DNA from: Burkholderia ubonensis
Lineage (GTDB): Bacteria; Pseudomonadota; Gammaproteobacteria; Burkholderiales; Burkholderiaceae
NCBI RefSeq assembly: GCF_001718695.1
Contig: NZ_CP013422.1
Coordinates: 1,426,001-1,490,000 of the forward strand
Length of the DNA stretch: 64,000 bases
Direction: 5' to 3'
Positions 7,926 to 21,600 of the stretch are shown here, in pieces. The translations under genes were made by a program, and so were the position numbers. The notes below the pieces were generated by a model. It was not told the origin of the DNA, ran no database searches, and worked only from the letters and a program-made list of their open reading frames with translations. How positions within the stretch are numbered: the first letter of the stretch is position 1; every line of letters begins with the position of its first letter.

Positions 7926-9260
7926 ATGAAATCCAGCAAGCGCAAGATCTGTCAGGTCCTGGCTCTCGTCGTCGCGGGCATGGGCGCATCGGTGGCGATG
8001 GCCGCCGGCCCGGTGCTTCAGGGCGGCGGCTCGTCGCTCGTCGCACCGACGATCGGCGCCGTGTCGCCGGCGTCCGGCGAAATCGGCCTGTTCGGCACGT
8101 CCGAAGGCACGTTCACGTACTACTCGGTCGGCTCGGGCGCCGGCCAGAACGCGTTCCTGAACAACCAGCCGACCTTCTTCGGCTCGGGCGTGACCGGCAC
8201 GGTGCATTTCGCCAACAGCGATGCCGCGCTCACGACCGCTCAGGTCAGCGCGTACAACAACACGGGCCTCGGCACCAGCAACGGCCCGCTGATCCAGATC
8301 CCGTACATCGTGACGGCCATCACGGTGCCGGTCGTCAACGGCCCTGCCGTGACGAGCACGACGACGCCGCAAACGACGCCGGGTCAGGCGCACAGCGTCG
8401 CGCTGAACGACGACGACCTGTGCGGCATCTTCTCGGGCAAGCTGACGAACTGGAACCAGGTCACCAACCCGGAAACCGGCTCGGCCTATCCGCTGAACAA
8501 GGCGATCTCGGTCGTCTACCGTGCGGACGGCAGCGGCACGACCGAACTGCTGACCCGCCATCTGCACGCGGTTTGCACGACGGCCAATACCAAGACCGGC
8601 GTGTCGTTCGTCGATTCGCTGACGTTCGCGAACACGGTCGCATTCCCGTCCGGCGTGCCGGCGAACTTCGTCGCGGCGTCGGGCAGCGGCGGCGTGCGCG
8701 CTTCGCTCGCGTCGTTGTCGGCTGCCGGTACGGCCGCCGTCGCGTATCTGAGCCCGGACTACACGAACACGTTCCTCGCGTCGCAAAGCTCGGTCGTCAC
8801 GTCGTCGGGCGCGCTGCAACTGCCGATCGCGAGCCTGTACAACACGGCGGCCAAGGCGTACTACGCCCCGACGTATACGAACGCCAAGACGGCGCTCGGC
8901 ACGATCGCTCCGCCTTCGGGCATTGCCGCCAGCGATCCGACCAACTGGGTGCCGGTGTCGGGCTCGGCGTATACCGCATTGGCGAACCCTGCATCCGGTT
9001 ATCCGGTCTCCGGCACGAGCCAGATCATCCTGAGCCAGTGCTATGCGAACGGCGCCGCGGCTACGGCGATCCACGACTTCCTCAACAACCACTACACGAA
9101 CGCGAGCTACGCGTCGGTCGTGCACGGCAACGGCTTCGACACCGTTCCGTCGAGCTTCCAGACCGCGATTTCCGCGAACTTCCTGAGCAACTCGAGCGGC
9201 AACTTCCTCGACATCAACGACTCGACCATCTGCGGTTCGGGTGGCTACGCGGGCCGGTAA
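7926..9260 (+). CDS. PstS-like substrate-binding protein (phosphate-binding family)
   Basis: This 444-aa protein has a Sec signal peptide (MKSSKRKICQVLALVVAGMG...VAMA|AG) and a PstS-type fold. The GGGSSLVAP N-terminus, LCGIFSGKLTNWNQV and RADGSGTTELLTRHL correspond to the phosphate-contacting loops of PstS (GAGAT, DGSGTS). SGSGGVRASL is the last loop. It is longer than classical PstS (~345 aa) and no pstCAB lies nearby. The ATG at 7926 has an AAGGAAA site 8-14 nt upstream. Encoded opposite the giant FHA-like gene and flanked by gsp genes, it may be an exported or secreted binding protein rather than an ABC-importer subunit. Phosphate as ligand is a family-level inference. Confidence 0.82.
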   Translation: MKSSKRKICQVLALVVAGMGASVAMAAGPVLQGGGSSLVAPTIGAVSPASGEIGLFGTSEGTFTYYSVGSGAGQNAFLNNQPTFFGSGVTGTVHFANSDAALTTAQVSAYNNTGLGTSNGPLIQIPYIVTAITVPVVNGPAVTSTTTPQTTPGQAHSVALNDDDLCGIFSGKLTNWNQVTNPETGSAYPLNKAISVVYRADGSGTTELLTRHLHAVCTTANTKTGVSFVDSLTFANTVAFPSGVPANFVAASGSGGVRASLASLSAAGTAAVAYLSPDYTNTFLASQSSVVTSSGALQLPIASLYNTAAKAYYAPTYTNAKTALGTIAPPSGIAASDPTNWVPVSGSAYTALANPASGYPVSGTSQIILSQCYANGAAATAIHDFLNNHYTNASYASVVHGNGFDTVPSSFQTAISANFLSNSSGNFLDINDSTICGSGGYAGR

Positions 9261-9315
9261 GCCGGATCGCTTCCGAATCGGCGCGCGGATGAAGCGCGTC
9301 GAGTGACGGACGGAG

Positions 9316-9349
9316 CCCCAAAGGTCGGAAGCCGACCTTTGGGGTTTTT
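9316..9349 (+). terminator. Intrinsic terminator of the PstS-like gene
   Basis: Perfect 13-bp stem CCCCAAAGGTCGG / CCGACCTTTGGGG (9316-9328 with 9332-9344), a 3-nt loop and a TTTTT tail. It lies 55 bp past the stop codon. Confidence 0.93.
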
Positions 9350-9646
9350 CATTGCGGACAGCGCAGCGATTCACGCGAGCCGTGGTGAAGCGATGCATCG
9401 GGTTCGAACCGAAAGGAGAGAGCCGAGCGCCTGCGCGATACGGCGCTGCCCGATGCGGCACAGTGAGCCGATAACCGATCACGCTGGGGCCGAAGCACAC
9501 GGCGTCTGCGACTGCCCCAGCGTCGATGAAATCTCGCCAAGCACTACGCGCGTCACATCGTCGATCTCGATGTCGACTTTCCGCGGCCGGCGACCGACGT
9601 CACCCGTCGCCGCCCCGGCAGCGCGCGTCCCGCTGCGACGCGCGCT

Positions 9647-12600
9647 TCAGAACCGGTTCAGCTTCGCCAGCTCGTCCTTGCTCAGCAGCGTCTTCTGCGT
9701 CGCCCCCGGCGCGCCGAAGCCGAGCAGCGAAACCGAATTCGACGAATCGTAGCCGACCTGCTCCGGCCTGCGCCGCTTCGATCCGCCATCCGGACCGTTG
9801 TCGCCGAAGCCCTCGACCTGCACGCTGATCGTCCAGCGACGCGGCGCGACGCCCGACGCGTTGTTCTTCGCAATGTCCTGCGCGGCCTGGCTCGCGGCCG
9901 AGGCGGCCGAACTCGCGGCGGTCAACGCCCCGGTGTTCACCGCCTGCACGAGCGGGATGCCGTTCACGGTGCCCGTCACCTGGATGTTGTCCGCATTCAC
10001 GACGTGCAACGCGGCAACGTTCAGGTTGCCCGCACGAATGCCGGCGTCGCCCGCATCGACGGTGCCGCGCGGCGCGATCAGATTCACCGTGCCTTTCGGC
10101 GCGCCCGGTATGCTCTGCAGCGTCGCGATGCCGGCGCCCGTCACCTGCCCGCGCGCGTCGACGGTGCAGTAATGGTTCGCGTCGCACACGTACTGCGGCG
10201 CCGGCGTGTCGGCCGCCGTTTTCGCGCCCTTGCCCGCGTTGATGTCGCCGCTCGAACTCCAGATCGTCATGTCGCCGCCCTGCTCGGTGAAGATCCGGCT
10301 CTGCGCGAGCAGTACGCTCTGGTCCGTGAAGATGTCGACGTTGCCCTTCTCGAGCGTCAGGATCCCCATCGTGCCGGGGCCGGCGACCACGCTCCCGGTG
10401 CCGTCGACGATCTGCGGCGGCGCCGTCGTGCTGCCGACGAGCGCCTGCCCGCCGGGGCCGAGGATCGTCACGTCGCCGCCCTGCTGGGTCTGGATCGTCG
10501 TGCTGCGAATGTCGAGATTGCCGGTCGCGACCTGCCGGTTCGCGCCGTTCGATCCGCCGCCCAGACTGTTCGCCGTATAGCCCAGCGAACCGGGGAACAG
10601 TGTGTTGATCGCCTGATAGCCTCGCGCATACTGGCCGCGGTACGGACTCGACGGATCGTTGTAGTCGGCCCCGACCTGCGCGAGCACGCCGAACAGCACC
10701 TTCTGCGCGAAGCGTTGCTGCACATACGACGGCAACGCCTGGAATTGCTTCCACGCTTCGGCGGCCGTCAGCCGGCCGACGTTCGCGAGCGCCGCGTCGT
10801 GGTCGGCCTGCAGCCCCGTATCGACGCGCAGCCCCGCGTCGTACTGCTCCATGAACGCGATCAACGCCGGCGTCGCGCTCGGCACGCCGGCGACCGAACT
10901 GCCCGGCGCGACGTAGGCCGCCACGAAACCGGGAACATCGATGCCGGGGCCCACGCCGAACAGCACGTCGAGGTTCGCGCTCTGGTGCGGCAGATTCGGG
11001 TTGTTCGCGTTGCCGACCGCGTCGATGCCCGTGAACACGTGCGCGATTCCGCCTGTGTTGGCGTGCTGGTTGTAGAGCTCGGCCTGGCTCGTCAGCGGGC
11101 CGATGTTGCGGCCGGCCTGGACATCGAACCAGCCAGGGCCGCCGACCGACAGGACCGGCACCACGCCGCTGCCGTTCTGAGGCGTCGGCGTGTCGTATAT
11201 GTCGCGGCCGGCAACGATCCGCGTCACGTCCGAGCCGCGCAGGTTTTGCCCCCAGAACGCGAGGTTCACGATGTCCTGTCCGGCCTGCACGAGCGACGGC
11301 TTGTCGATCGACAGCGTGAGGAGGTTGCGATAGAAGCCATCGCCGTCGGCGGACGTGTCGGCGACGCCGTTGACGATGCTGCCGTTCACGCTGTAGATCC
11401 GCGCCGGGGTCGCGTCGTCCCCGTGCAGCGCCGTGCGCGCATGGGCGGCGAGCGTCGCGTCGGTCAGCGCCGGGATCGCGGCGACCGGCAGCGGGTTGGT
11501 CGGCGACGGCATCGTCGACGGATCGGCGTCCGACAGGCCGAATTGCGTCGCCGGCGCCGTGTCGCTGCCGACCGACAACGCCGCGGCGTTGGACAGACGC
11601 ACCGACCGATCCGCGATCAGGTTCAGTTGTCCGAGCGCCGACGGAAACAGCGTACCGCCCGATTCGACGTCGATACCGCCGCTGAATGCGGTCAGATTGA
11701 CGCTGGCCGGCAGCACGCCGTTCGCACCGGTCAACAGGCTGCCGATTGCGCCGAGCCGGATATCGCCGGTCGTCGACGACACGTTCACCGACGAGGTCGG
11801 CGAGTAGCCCTGGCTGTCGGCGTACTGCCCGTAGTACTGCAGGTTGATCTGGTGGGTCGGCGAATCGCCTGCCTGAGGGAACGCGCTCGCATACGACGGA
11901 TCGAGCACCGCGCCGAGCTCGACACCCTGTCGGCCGGTCACGTCGAACACGCCGTCCTGGGTCGCCAGGATCGTCGATACCGCTACTGGAGCTTGCCCGG
12001 GGATCGACACCGGCACCGCGATGTCCGAGCCGATGCTGCCGCCTGCCGAGATCACGCCCGCGCCTTTCGCGACGAAGTAAGTGCCGCTCAAAATGTCGCC
12101 GTCGGCGCGTACCGACAGATTGCCGCCGCCGACGGTGACGGGCTGGCCGGTTGCGTCCTTGTACCAGGTGGTCGGCAACGACACCGCGAGATCCGAAATA
12201 TTCCCGCCGGCACTGAGCGAGACATTGCCGCCGACGCTCATCACGCCCTGGTCGAAGGCGCCGAAATCGATCGAGGTCCGGGCCAGCGGAGCAACGAGTG
12301 TGTTGCCGTCGGCCGTTTTCGCGCCGGTGATCTGCATCCACTGCCACCAATACTGGTCGATCGAGTTACCGGCATTTCCGGTCACGGTTCCGTTCGCGTC
12401 GATCACCTTCTGCATGCCCTTGATGTCACGTCGCGCATGAATCGTGATGTCGCCGGCCGAATCGGGATTCACTGCCGAAGTCACCAGAACGTCCTGCAGG
12501 CCGGCGACGTTGCCATGCGCGATCGCGGTCGTCAAACCGACCGGCGGCGCGCCTGCCGCCGGCGCGCCGGCCGTATAGATCACGCCCGGAATGATCAGCG

Positions 12601-15600
12601 TCGACGGATCGGCGACCCGCGACGTGTCGAACAACGACACGTCGTTGCCGGCCGCCACGTCGATCGATCCCTTGCCGGTCCGGATCGTTACCGGTTCGAC
12701 GAGCGTCAAGCCGTTGCTGTCCACGTAGCCCGTGTGCCCGCTCAGCACCACGTTGCCGAGGTTGGCGGAAGCCGCCGCTGCGTTCGTGGACGTCGAAGCC
12801 GGCTGCAACGCGAGCGGGTTCGCGCTCGACACATCGGCGCCGGACACGATCCGGTACGACGAGCTTTCGCCGCCGAGCAAGGTCGCGAAAGCGACCGGTA
12901 GCGGATTGTTCGCGGTCGGCACGTTCGCCGCCGCGTTGCCGGGTAGCGCGCCGATATTCACGACGCCGGTATCCGGCACCGACGAAGGCGCAATGGGCGC
13001 ATAGAACACGTTGTACGCACGTACGGGCGGTGTGAACAGGCTCGGGAGCCGACGATTGAAATAGCGTGAATATGCGAGCATATAGTTCGCGTAATCGGCA
13101 AGGTAGGCACGCTGCTCCGACAACGTCGCGTTCGCGGCCAGGCCGGTCGGCGGTGTCGGTGCGGCAGGTGTGCCAAAACTCGTAACCGTCCTGGGGGTGT
13201 ACCCATTCATGTAAGTGCCGGGCGCGGGGCCGCTCGTGAGGTCAGAGCCCCAATAGGCCGTCAGATAGTCGCTGTAGGTCGAATGATCGGCCAGTACCGG
13301 CGCCGGCGTAACCGACGGCCTGACCGGCAGAATGTGCCCGGTGTAAATCGATGCGGAATTCGGCGACGTCCACGCTTCGATATCCTGTTGCCACGCGCCG
13401 GTATATGACAGATATGCCGAGTAATAGCCACCGGTCTGCCCCGTCAGCGGCGATACCAGCATTGCATTCGGATCCAGCGACGTGAGGCCCGCCGTTCCCC
13501 CGTTCGTAAACGTCACGGTCACCTGCGTCGGATCGTCAAGCGACACCAACTGGTCGAATTGCTGCTTCGCGTCCGTATAAGTGCCGGTTGCCGTAGCCGG
13601 CCCCGATCCGCCCAGGATCGACGCCACCTGGCTCTGATAAAACCCGTCCGAAATGCTTGCGTACGCATCGAAATCGTTGGCCGCGCGGAACGTCAGCGTC
13701 GGCGCGATCGTCGACCGATAGCGGAAATCCGGCGTAATGCTGCCGCTGTTGTTCGGTGCGCCCGCGCCGAGGTTCCAGTTCGACAGCACCGAGATATTGC
13801 CGCCGTTCACCGCATGGCCCGGATTGGCGAGCTCGATGCCCGGCGCGACGCTGAAATTCTGCAGCGATGCAGCGGCGAACTGGCCGGCGACGCCATCCGG
13901 TCCATGCTGGACGAATGCCATCAGCGTGCCCGGCGCTGCGCCGGACGCGTCGGCGCGATACCCGTAGAACGCGACATGATCGGCGTTGGCGGCCGCGGCG
14001 GCGAAGTACGCGCCGGACAGCCCGGTGAAGCCGCTGCCGGAAATCCCGTTGCGCAATTGATCCTCGGTCACCGCCGTCGACTCTCCGGTCGCGTCGTTGA
14101 CGAGCGTTCCGCCGCCCGCGCCGCCCGGCGTATAGCTGTACGTCGCCGGCGTGCTGCCCGGCACCGTGAACGTGCCCGCCAGCAGATGGCCGCTGCCGTC
14201 GTACCAGCCGGCCGGATCGACGAGGCCGTCGAAATGCTGCGAGCCGGTCGTCGCATCGGCGGTGCTCCACACCGCATACGCTTCGACCGTCGTCTTGCGC
14301 GACCCGCGCACGCGGCTTCCGTCGAGCACGACGTTGACCGTGCCGTCGCGCAGCAGCGGCGCGCGGAAATCGACCGTGCCGTCCAGCGTGCCGCCGGGCG
14401 TACCGCCGGACACGTCGATCGACGCATTCGAACCGAGCCGGATCGCGCCGGACTGCGCGGCCGACACGTTCTCGTAGCCGTAGCTCGCGTTGTACGGATC
14501 GGCGACGGCCGGATCGAACGTCGCGCTCGTGCCGATCGCGACCTTGCCGCCGCGCTGGCTCGCATCGGTTGCCTTCGCGAGCAGCGAGCCCTCGATATCG
14601 ACGCCGCTCTTGCCGTACAGGCTGATCTGCCCGCCCGCCTTGCCGGACGCATCGATCGTCCCCAGCACGTCGACGTTGCCGTTCGCCGCATCCGACGCGT
14701 TGCCCGCGCCGCCGTCGGCCGTCAGCGACACCGCGTGAGCGGACAGCGCATTGCCGGCCGACAGCGTCAGGTTGCCCGAGCGCGTGTGAATGTCGATCGA
14801 CTGGTTCACGCCGCTCGACGCGAGCGTCTTCGCCAGCGCGTCGAGGTCGGCCGCACCGGCCGTGTCGAGCGACAGCGAGCCGCCCGCATAGCCGCTCGCC
14901 GCGCCGCCCTTGATCGTGCCGTTCAGGTTCACGACCTGCTTGGGCGCCGACAGCGTCAGGCTGCCCGCCGCGCCGCCGCCCTTCGCGCCCGAGAAATCGA
15001 GCGTCGCGCCCGGCTGCAGGTCGACCGTCCCCGCATCGGCGGTCAGCGTGATCGAACCGGCCGGCGCGTACTGCGTCACGTCGAAGAACTGCTTCGACAC
15101 GCCTGCCGAACTGACCGTCGAACCGCTGCCGATCGTCAGATTGCCGGTGGTCGCCTCGAGGCTCACGTTGCCGGCCGGCGCCGCGATCGTCGCGCCGTTG
15201 TCGGCGAGCGTGGCGCCGACGAAGTGCCATGCACCGCCGACCGGCGTCTGCGGCAACGCGGCGCCCGCCGCGCCGTTCAACGTCAGCGCGCCGGCCGTCT
15301 TCACGGTCGACGCGGAACGCGTATCGGCCAGATACACGGGCGCGTTCAGCGTCACCGGCAGCGCACCGAAATCGAACGTCCCCGTGCCTTGCCCGACGAT
15401 GCCGGCGCTCGCGCTCAGGTTCGCCGACGCGAATCCGCTCAGCGACTTCGTGCCGGCGCCGAAATCGATCTCCTGCGCGTTGACCGTCAGCGTGCCGCGG
15501 CCCGGCGTGACGGCGCCGTTCGGCGCGCCCGTCTCGTTGGTGAACGCGATCTGCTGCCCGTTCAGCGTCACGCGGCCGCCGTCGCTCGTGAAGGTGCCCG

Positions 15601-18600
15601 CGCTGAGGTCGACGTGCTTGCCGAACGTCGCATTCACGTCGCCGATGAAGCCCATCGCGCCATAGCTGCGCAACGACACGAGATCGGCGTTCGCGAACTG
15701 CGCGAGGCCCGACGGATCGATCACGAAACCGGGCAGGCTCGCCGCGGCTGCGCCGCCCGCATTCGTGAACGTGATCGCCGAGCCGTCCACCGTGATCGCT
15801 TTGGCCGACAGCAGCGCGCTCGGGTCGGCCTTCAGCGTGCCGGACGAATCGAGCAGCAGCGCCTGTCCGCCCGACAGCGTCGCGCCCGCGCCGACCGTCA
15901 ACAGCCCGGCGCCGGTCGCGCCGCTGCGCGTGAGCGGCGCCATCGCGCCGTTCGATACGCGCAGCAGCGCGCCGTCGCCTGCGATCGTGATCGGTTGATC
16001 CTTGGCCGCCGGGTAGTCGCCCGCCGCCGCGATCGATGCCCCGGCGTCGACGCGCAAGCCGTTCGCCGCATTCGGATCCGTACCGCTCGCGTCGGTTCTC
16101 GTCGCGATCAGGATCTCGGGGCCCTTCAGCGACGAACCTGCGTCGTTCGACACGACCACGCTGTTCGCGATCGGCGTGATCGTCACGCCGTTCGCGGTCG
16201 CCGCACGCGTGCCGCCGATCAGCAGGCTGCCGGCATTCAGCGAATCGAGCGCATCGCTGCCGATCTGCAGATAGCCGGCCAATGCCGCGCTGCCGCTGCC
16301 GGTGATCTGGATGTCGCGCGACGCGATGTCGACCTCCGCCGGCGCGCCGAGTGCACCGGGCGCCGCGTTGAGCGTCGCGCCGAGCGCCAGCGCCTTGGTC
16401 GCGGCGAGCACGAGCTGACCGCCGTCCACCGGCAGCGGCGGCGTCACGTTGCCCTGCTTCGCGGCCTGCGCGGCGAAGAAATCGTTCGCGCCCTTCAGCG
16501 TGTACTGCGAATACTGCTGCCAGGTTGCGCCCGACTGCACGTCGAACAGCGTCGGCGTCGCGCTGCGGCCGCCGGTGACCGCGTCGGCGAAGTAGCCGGC
16601 CGTCGTCACGGTGCCGTCCGGCCGCACCTGCGTCGCGCCCGGAACGACGTTGCCGCCGGTGCCCGACACCGTCACGCGGTACGCGCCCGGCAGCGTCGCG
16701 TACTTGCCCGGCAACAGCGTGTAGTAGCCGGGTTTCAGGCCCGGCACGCCGGACAGGTACACAGCCTTGCCGATCGCGTCGTGCAAGCCGGCCTGGCCGA
16801 CATCGAGCGTCGCGGTCGTGGTCGTCGGCGTCCCGTTGCTCGCGACGCCCGGCTGCAGCGTCTGCGCGAACATCGGATCGTATGCGGCGACCGGCGACTG
16901 GACGCCCGGCACGATTGCGTAGACGTTCCCGGCGCCGGCGTTGACCGGCACCGCCGTTGCCCCGTTGCCGCTCGCATAGCTCACGTTGTATTGCGCCAGC
17001 ACGTCGCGCGTGCCGCCCGTGCCCGGCACCCATTCGGCGGCCTGCAGATCGCCGCCGCCCGACAGGTCGATCGTCGCGCCCTTGCCGAGCGCGACGCGCG
17101 CGCCGTTCACGCCCACGTACTTCGCGGGCGGCGCGTTCAGGTCCCCCGCCGACGCGCCGGCGAGCGGATTGAACTGCCATTCGACGCCGTCGATCGTCGT
17201 GCCGTACGGAATGATCGACGTGCCGTTCGAGACCGACGTGACGCTGCCGTTCGCGAACGTCACCGAATCGGTCGCGACGAGCGGCAGCGTGCCGAACTGT
17301 TTCTGCGTCGCACCGCTCGCAGGATCGCCGACGCCGAACACGAGCGCGCCCGACGGCGCGCGCACGGTGCCGCCCTGCACGATGTCGGTGGCGTCGACGA
17401 GCAGCGTGCCGCCCGCCGACAGTGGCGTGCCGGACGCGCCGGTCGAGCCGAACGTGACGGTGGTCGGCGCACGCTGGCCCGTGACCGGATCGACGGGACC
17501 GACCGCATCGACGATGAAGGTGCTGCCGGTGGCCGGATACAGGCTCGCCGCATTGAACGTGACGTTGCCCGGCGTGTACAGCACGCCCGGCAGCAGCGCA
17601 TTGCCCTGCTGAGACACGCTCGTCGAGCTCAGACGGATGTCGCCGCGGCTGCTCAGGTTCGCGTGACCGAAGTTGTTGAGCTGGATCTGGTTGCGCAGAT
17701 CGACGAACGACGCATTGACGTTCAGCGTCGCATCGGACAGCGTCTCGACCGGCGCGAACTGCGGCGTCGACGACGTTGCCGTCGGGCCCGCCAGCGCGAC
17801 GTACGGCGCGTCGATCGTCACCTTCGTGCCGAGCGGGTGAGCCGGCGCCTGCGACAAAAGGGCGTCGAGCGCCGAACCGGCGGCGCCCGGCTGCTGCGGC
17901 GTCGCCAGCAGCGTCTGCAGCTGGTCCATGCCGATCGCGGCGATGCGCCCGCCATTGAGCGTCACCGACTCGGGCAGCGCGAGGCTCACGTTGCCCGCGA
18001 AAGCGATCGTCGGCACCGGCGCCGAAAGCGGCGACGGCGTGCTGTCGCCCAACACGAGATTCGCGATCCCCGAACCGTCGAGGCGATCCGCGGCGAACTC
18101 GATCACGCCGCTCGGCTGGCCGGCCGCGCTATCGGCCGGCGTCGGGACAGCCGCGCCCGGCGCGAACCCGGCGGGCAGCAACGTGCCGCTCTGCCGCACG
18201 ACGAGCGCGGTCGCGCCGGGCGAACCGCCGTTCTGGTGCGGCAGGATCGTCAGCGTGCCGCCGCGCGCTTGCGACGCGCCGCCGTGGCCCGCCAGCTTGC
18301 CGTCCGCGAACAGCCCGTATGCGGCCGACAGCGTGATCGAGCCGGCGTCGCTCCACACCGGTTGCGACGCATAGGCGCCGTTCGCCTGCAGGCGGTCGAA
18401 GTTCGTCGACGCGCCCGAGACGTCGATCGTCGAGCCGGCTTGCGCGACCACGTAGCCGGCATCGCTCGACAGCGTCACCGAGCCGCCGGGCAACACCTTG
18501 CCGGTATGCGGCGTGACCGTCGTCGCGCCGATCCTGACCGGCGCGGCCAGCGGATCGGCCAACGCGACACCGGCCGCGTCGAGCGTCGCATCGGCGCCCA

Positions 18601-21600
18601 GCCACACCGAGCGGCCGGCGCTCGGCGTGAACACGATGGCTTGCCCCGGCTGCGCAAACGGGCCGCCGCCCGTATCGGCGCTCAGCGTGATCGAGCCACC
18701 CGGCGCGACCACCGAGCCGAGCACCGTCACCTGCAGCGGCGAACCGAAGCCGATGCTCGCGCCGGCATCCGCATGGATCGACGCGCCCGACGCCAGCGTC
18801 ACGGCGCCGGTCACGTCCGCATAGGACGGCGGCGGGCCATTGGGCGTGCTCTGCCAAGTCAGATAGTTGCCGCCCGTCAACACGAGGCTCGTCGGTTGCC
18901 GGTGATAGGCGTCGAGTTGCCCGATCGTCGTCAGTCCCGCCGACGCGAGGTTCGCGCCCGAACCGGTGCGCTGCAGCGCGAGCGCGTCCGGCATGCGGTT
19001 GCGTTGCGTCAGCGCGAGCGTCGCGCCCGGCGCGATGGTCGAGCCGTAGTACGCGTTCAGCACGTACTTGCCGAAGCCCTGCTGCGCGAAAAAGCTGTCG
19101 GGCAGGTACACGTCCCACGGCGAGGCGGCCGAGCGGTCGCCGCCGATCCGCAAGCCGAGCGCCTCGAGCGTCAGCGTGCCGCCGCCCGAAAAGCCTTCGC
19201 TCAGTATCGTGCCGCCCATCGCGATCGTGCCGGCGCTCGGCTGCGTGGCGGGCAGCGGCGCACCGCCGTCGAGCGTGTGACCGAACTGCCTGGTCGCGCC
19301 GGATGCCGCATAGGTCTGCAACGTGACGTTGCCGCCGCGCCCGACCGGCACGCCGTCGCGCATCAGCAGTTGCCCGTTCGCGAGCATCTCGCCGCCGCTC
19401 GACACGTCGAGCACGCTGCCCGGCTGCAGCACGATCGAGCCGGTCGCATCCACGTCGGCGCCGTTCACGCGCGTCGAGCCCTGCATCGCCGACAGCGAGA
19501 TGCTGCCGCCGTCGACGAACTGGCTGTTGCCGGGCGTGGTGCCCGGCGCGGCCTGCACGTCGTTGTTCACCCACTGGCCGGCCGCGTCGAGCGCGCCGTG
19601 CGGGCCGACCACGACATTGCCGCCGCTCGTGACCGAAATCTTGCCGGACGGCGCCGAGACACGCCCCGCGATGTTCACGTCCGCGCCGATCGCCGAGCTG
19701 TCGAGCGAAACGGAGCCGCCGGGCTGCAGGTTCAGCTGCGTGCCCTGCGCGACCTCGATGCCCTTGCCGGCGTTCTTGTCGCCGGTCACGTTCAGGCTCG
19801 CGAAGCCGCCGCGATTCAGCGTCGCCACCGGCACGACCTGCGTGGCCGGCAGATTGTCCGGATCGTTCGCGGCGAGCGCCGCCGACGCGCTCGGGTCGAG
19901 CCGCGTGTCGATCGAAAAGCCCGGCATCAACGCGCCGAGCTGCGGCGCTTCGTTCTGCAGGATCACGAGGCCTGCGATGCCGTTGATCGTGAGCGACGTG
20001 CTGGCCGCGGCGTTCCACGCCATCCCGGCCAGCGCGCCGCCGGCCAGCTTCGGGTCCGCGCCGAGGTTGAACGTACCGCCCGACGGCAGGCTGTTGCCCT
20101 GCGTCTGCTTCGCGCCGCCGAACGCCTGCGCGCTGACGTCGCCGTCGAGCACCAGCGCCTGCGACGCGAACAGGTCGAGCGTGCCCGCATTGCCGCCGAC
20201 GATGTAGTCGGCCTGGTACGCGGCGCCCGTCTGCAGCGGGTTGAACCACGACTTCGTCACGCCCCAGCGCGGATGGCTTTCGACGAACTGCCCGGCAATG
20301 CCGACATAGCGCTCGTACGGGCTCGCCTGCCCGATCGGCACGATCGCGCCGTTGGCGTCCACCAGCCGCGTCGTGTTCACCATCCCGCCGTCGTAATGCA
20401 CGTAGCCGCCGTTCAGGTTCATCGACGAACCGGTCGCGGTCATCACCTCGTTGCCGGACAGCGTGATCGTGCCGCCGTTGGTCAGCAGCTGGTCGACGGT
20501 GCGCGGAATCAGGTTCACGTAGCCGGACAGGTTCAGGATCGGGCTGCCGACCCACTGCACGCCGTCGCTGCGCGTGCCGGTCAGCGTGCTGTCGACGACC
20601 ACGCCCTTCAGCCCGAACAGGAAGCTGTTGCGCAACAACGGCGAGTCGGCCAGCTCGTTCTGGCCGATCCGGTCGATGGTCAGCAGCGTCTGCGAGATCG
20701 GCGCGTGCACGTCGGCCAGCCCCGATACGTCGATCGTCGCGCCGTCGTCCACGTAGATGCGGCCCGGCACCGCGCTCTGCCCCGGCGTCGAATTCGACAC
20801 GACGGACGGCACATAGGCCGTCACCGACACGTTCGAGCCCGGCGCCTCGATCAGCGAGCCGCGCTGGAACCACACCGAACCGGCCGTCATCGCGATGCCG
20901 CCCGGCGTGAAGGTCGTGCCCGGCGTCGACGTCGCCGTCTGGCCGGCGCTGTCCGCCAGCACGGTGGTCACCGATTGCGGCCCGAAGCTCAGCAGGCCCG
21001 CGCGATTGACGTTGTCGGCACCGCCGGTCCCGCTGGAGACCAGCCCCGAGCCGGGGTACGGATTGCCGAGCGGATCGTTCGACGCATATTCGTCCGCGGT
21101 CGAGATCGTGATCGTGCCCGGCGTGTTCACGCTCGTCGTCACGCCGACCACGCCGTTCTGGGCGACGCGGCTGCCGAGCAGGTTCACGTTGCCGCGCGCG
21201 GCCTGGACGATGCCGGTGTTGGTCAGCGTGCCGGCGGGCGTGACGTCGATCGTGCCGCCGGTCTGCAGGTCGGTCTTGACGATCTGTCCGCTCAACTCCG
21301 GCAACAGCACCTGCGGATTAGCCGTCACGCCGGCGGTGTTGGGGCGCAGGCTCACGCCGACGCCCGCCGCCAGCACCACCTGTCCGGCCGTCGCGGAAAT
21401 GCTGCCGGCGTTCGTCACGTTCGGCGCCGCGACCAGCACGAAGCCGCCGTCGCTCGCCGTCCCGTTGGTGTGCGTCGTGATCGACGCGCCCTGCTCGATG
21501 GTCACGTCGCCCGGCGCCTGATACGCGCCGCTCAGCAGCACCGGGCCGCCGAGCCCGAGCACCTCGTTCGGGCGGCCGATGGCGCCCGCCACGCCGCTCG

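Noticed and set aside
9350..9646. A TpsB-type transporter or other gene between the PstS-like and giant genes
   Set aside because: The stretch is too short and the frames show no POTRA or barrel features; no TpsB was found anywhere in the window.
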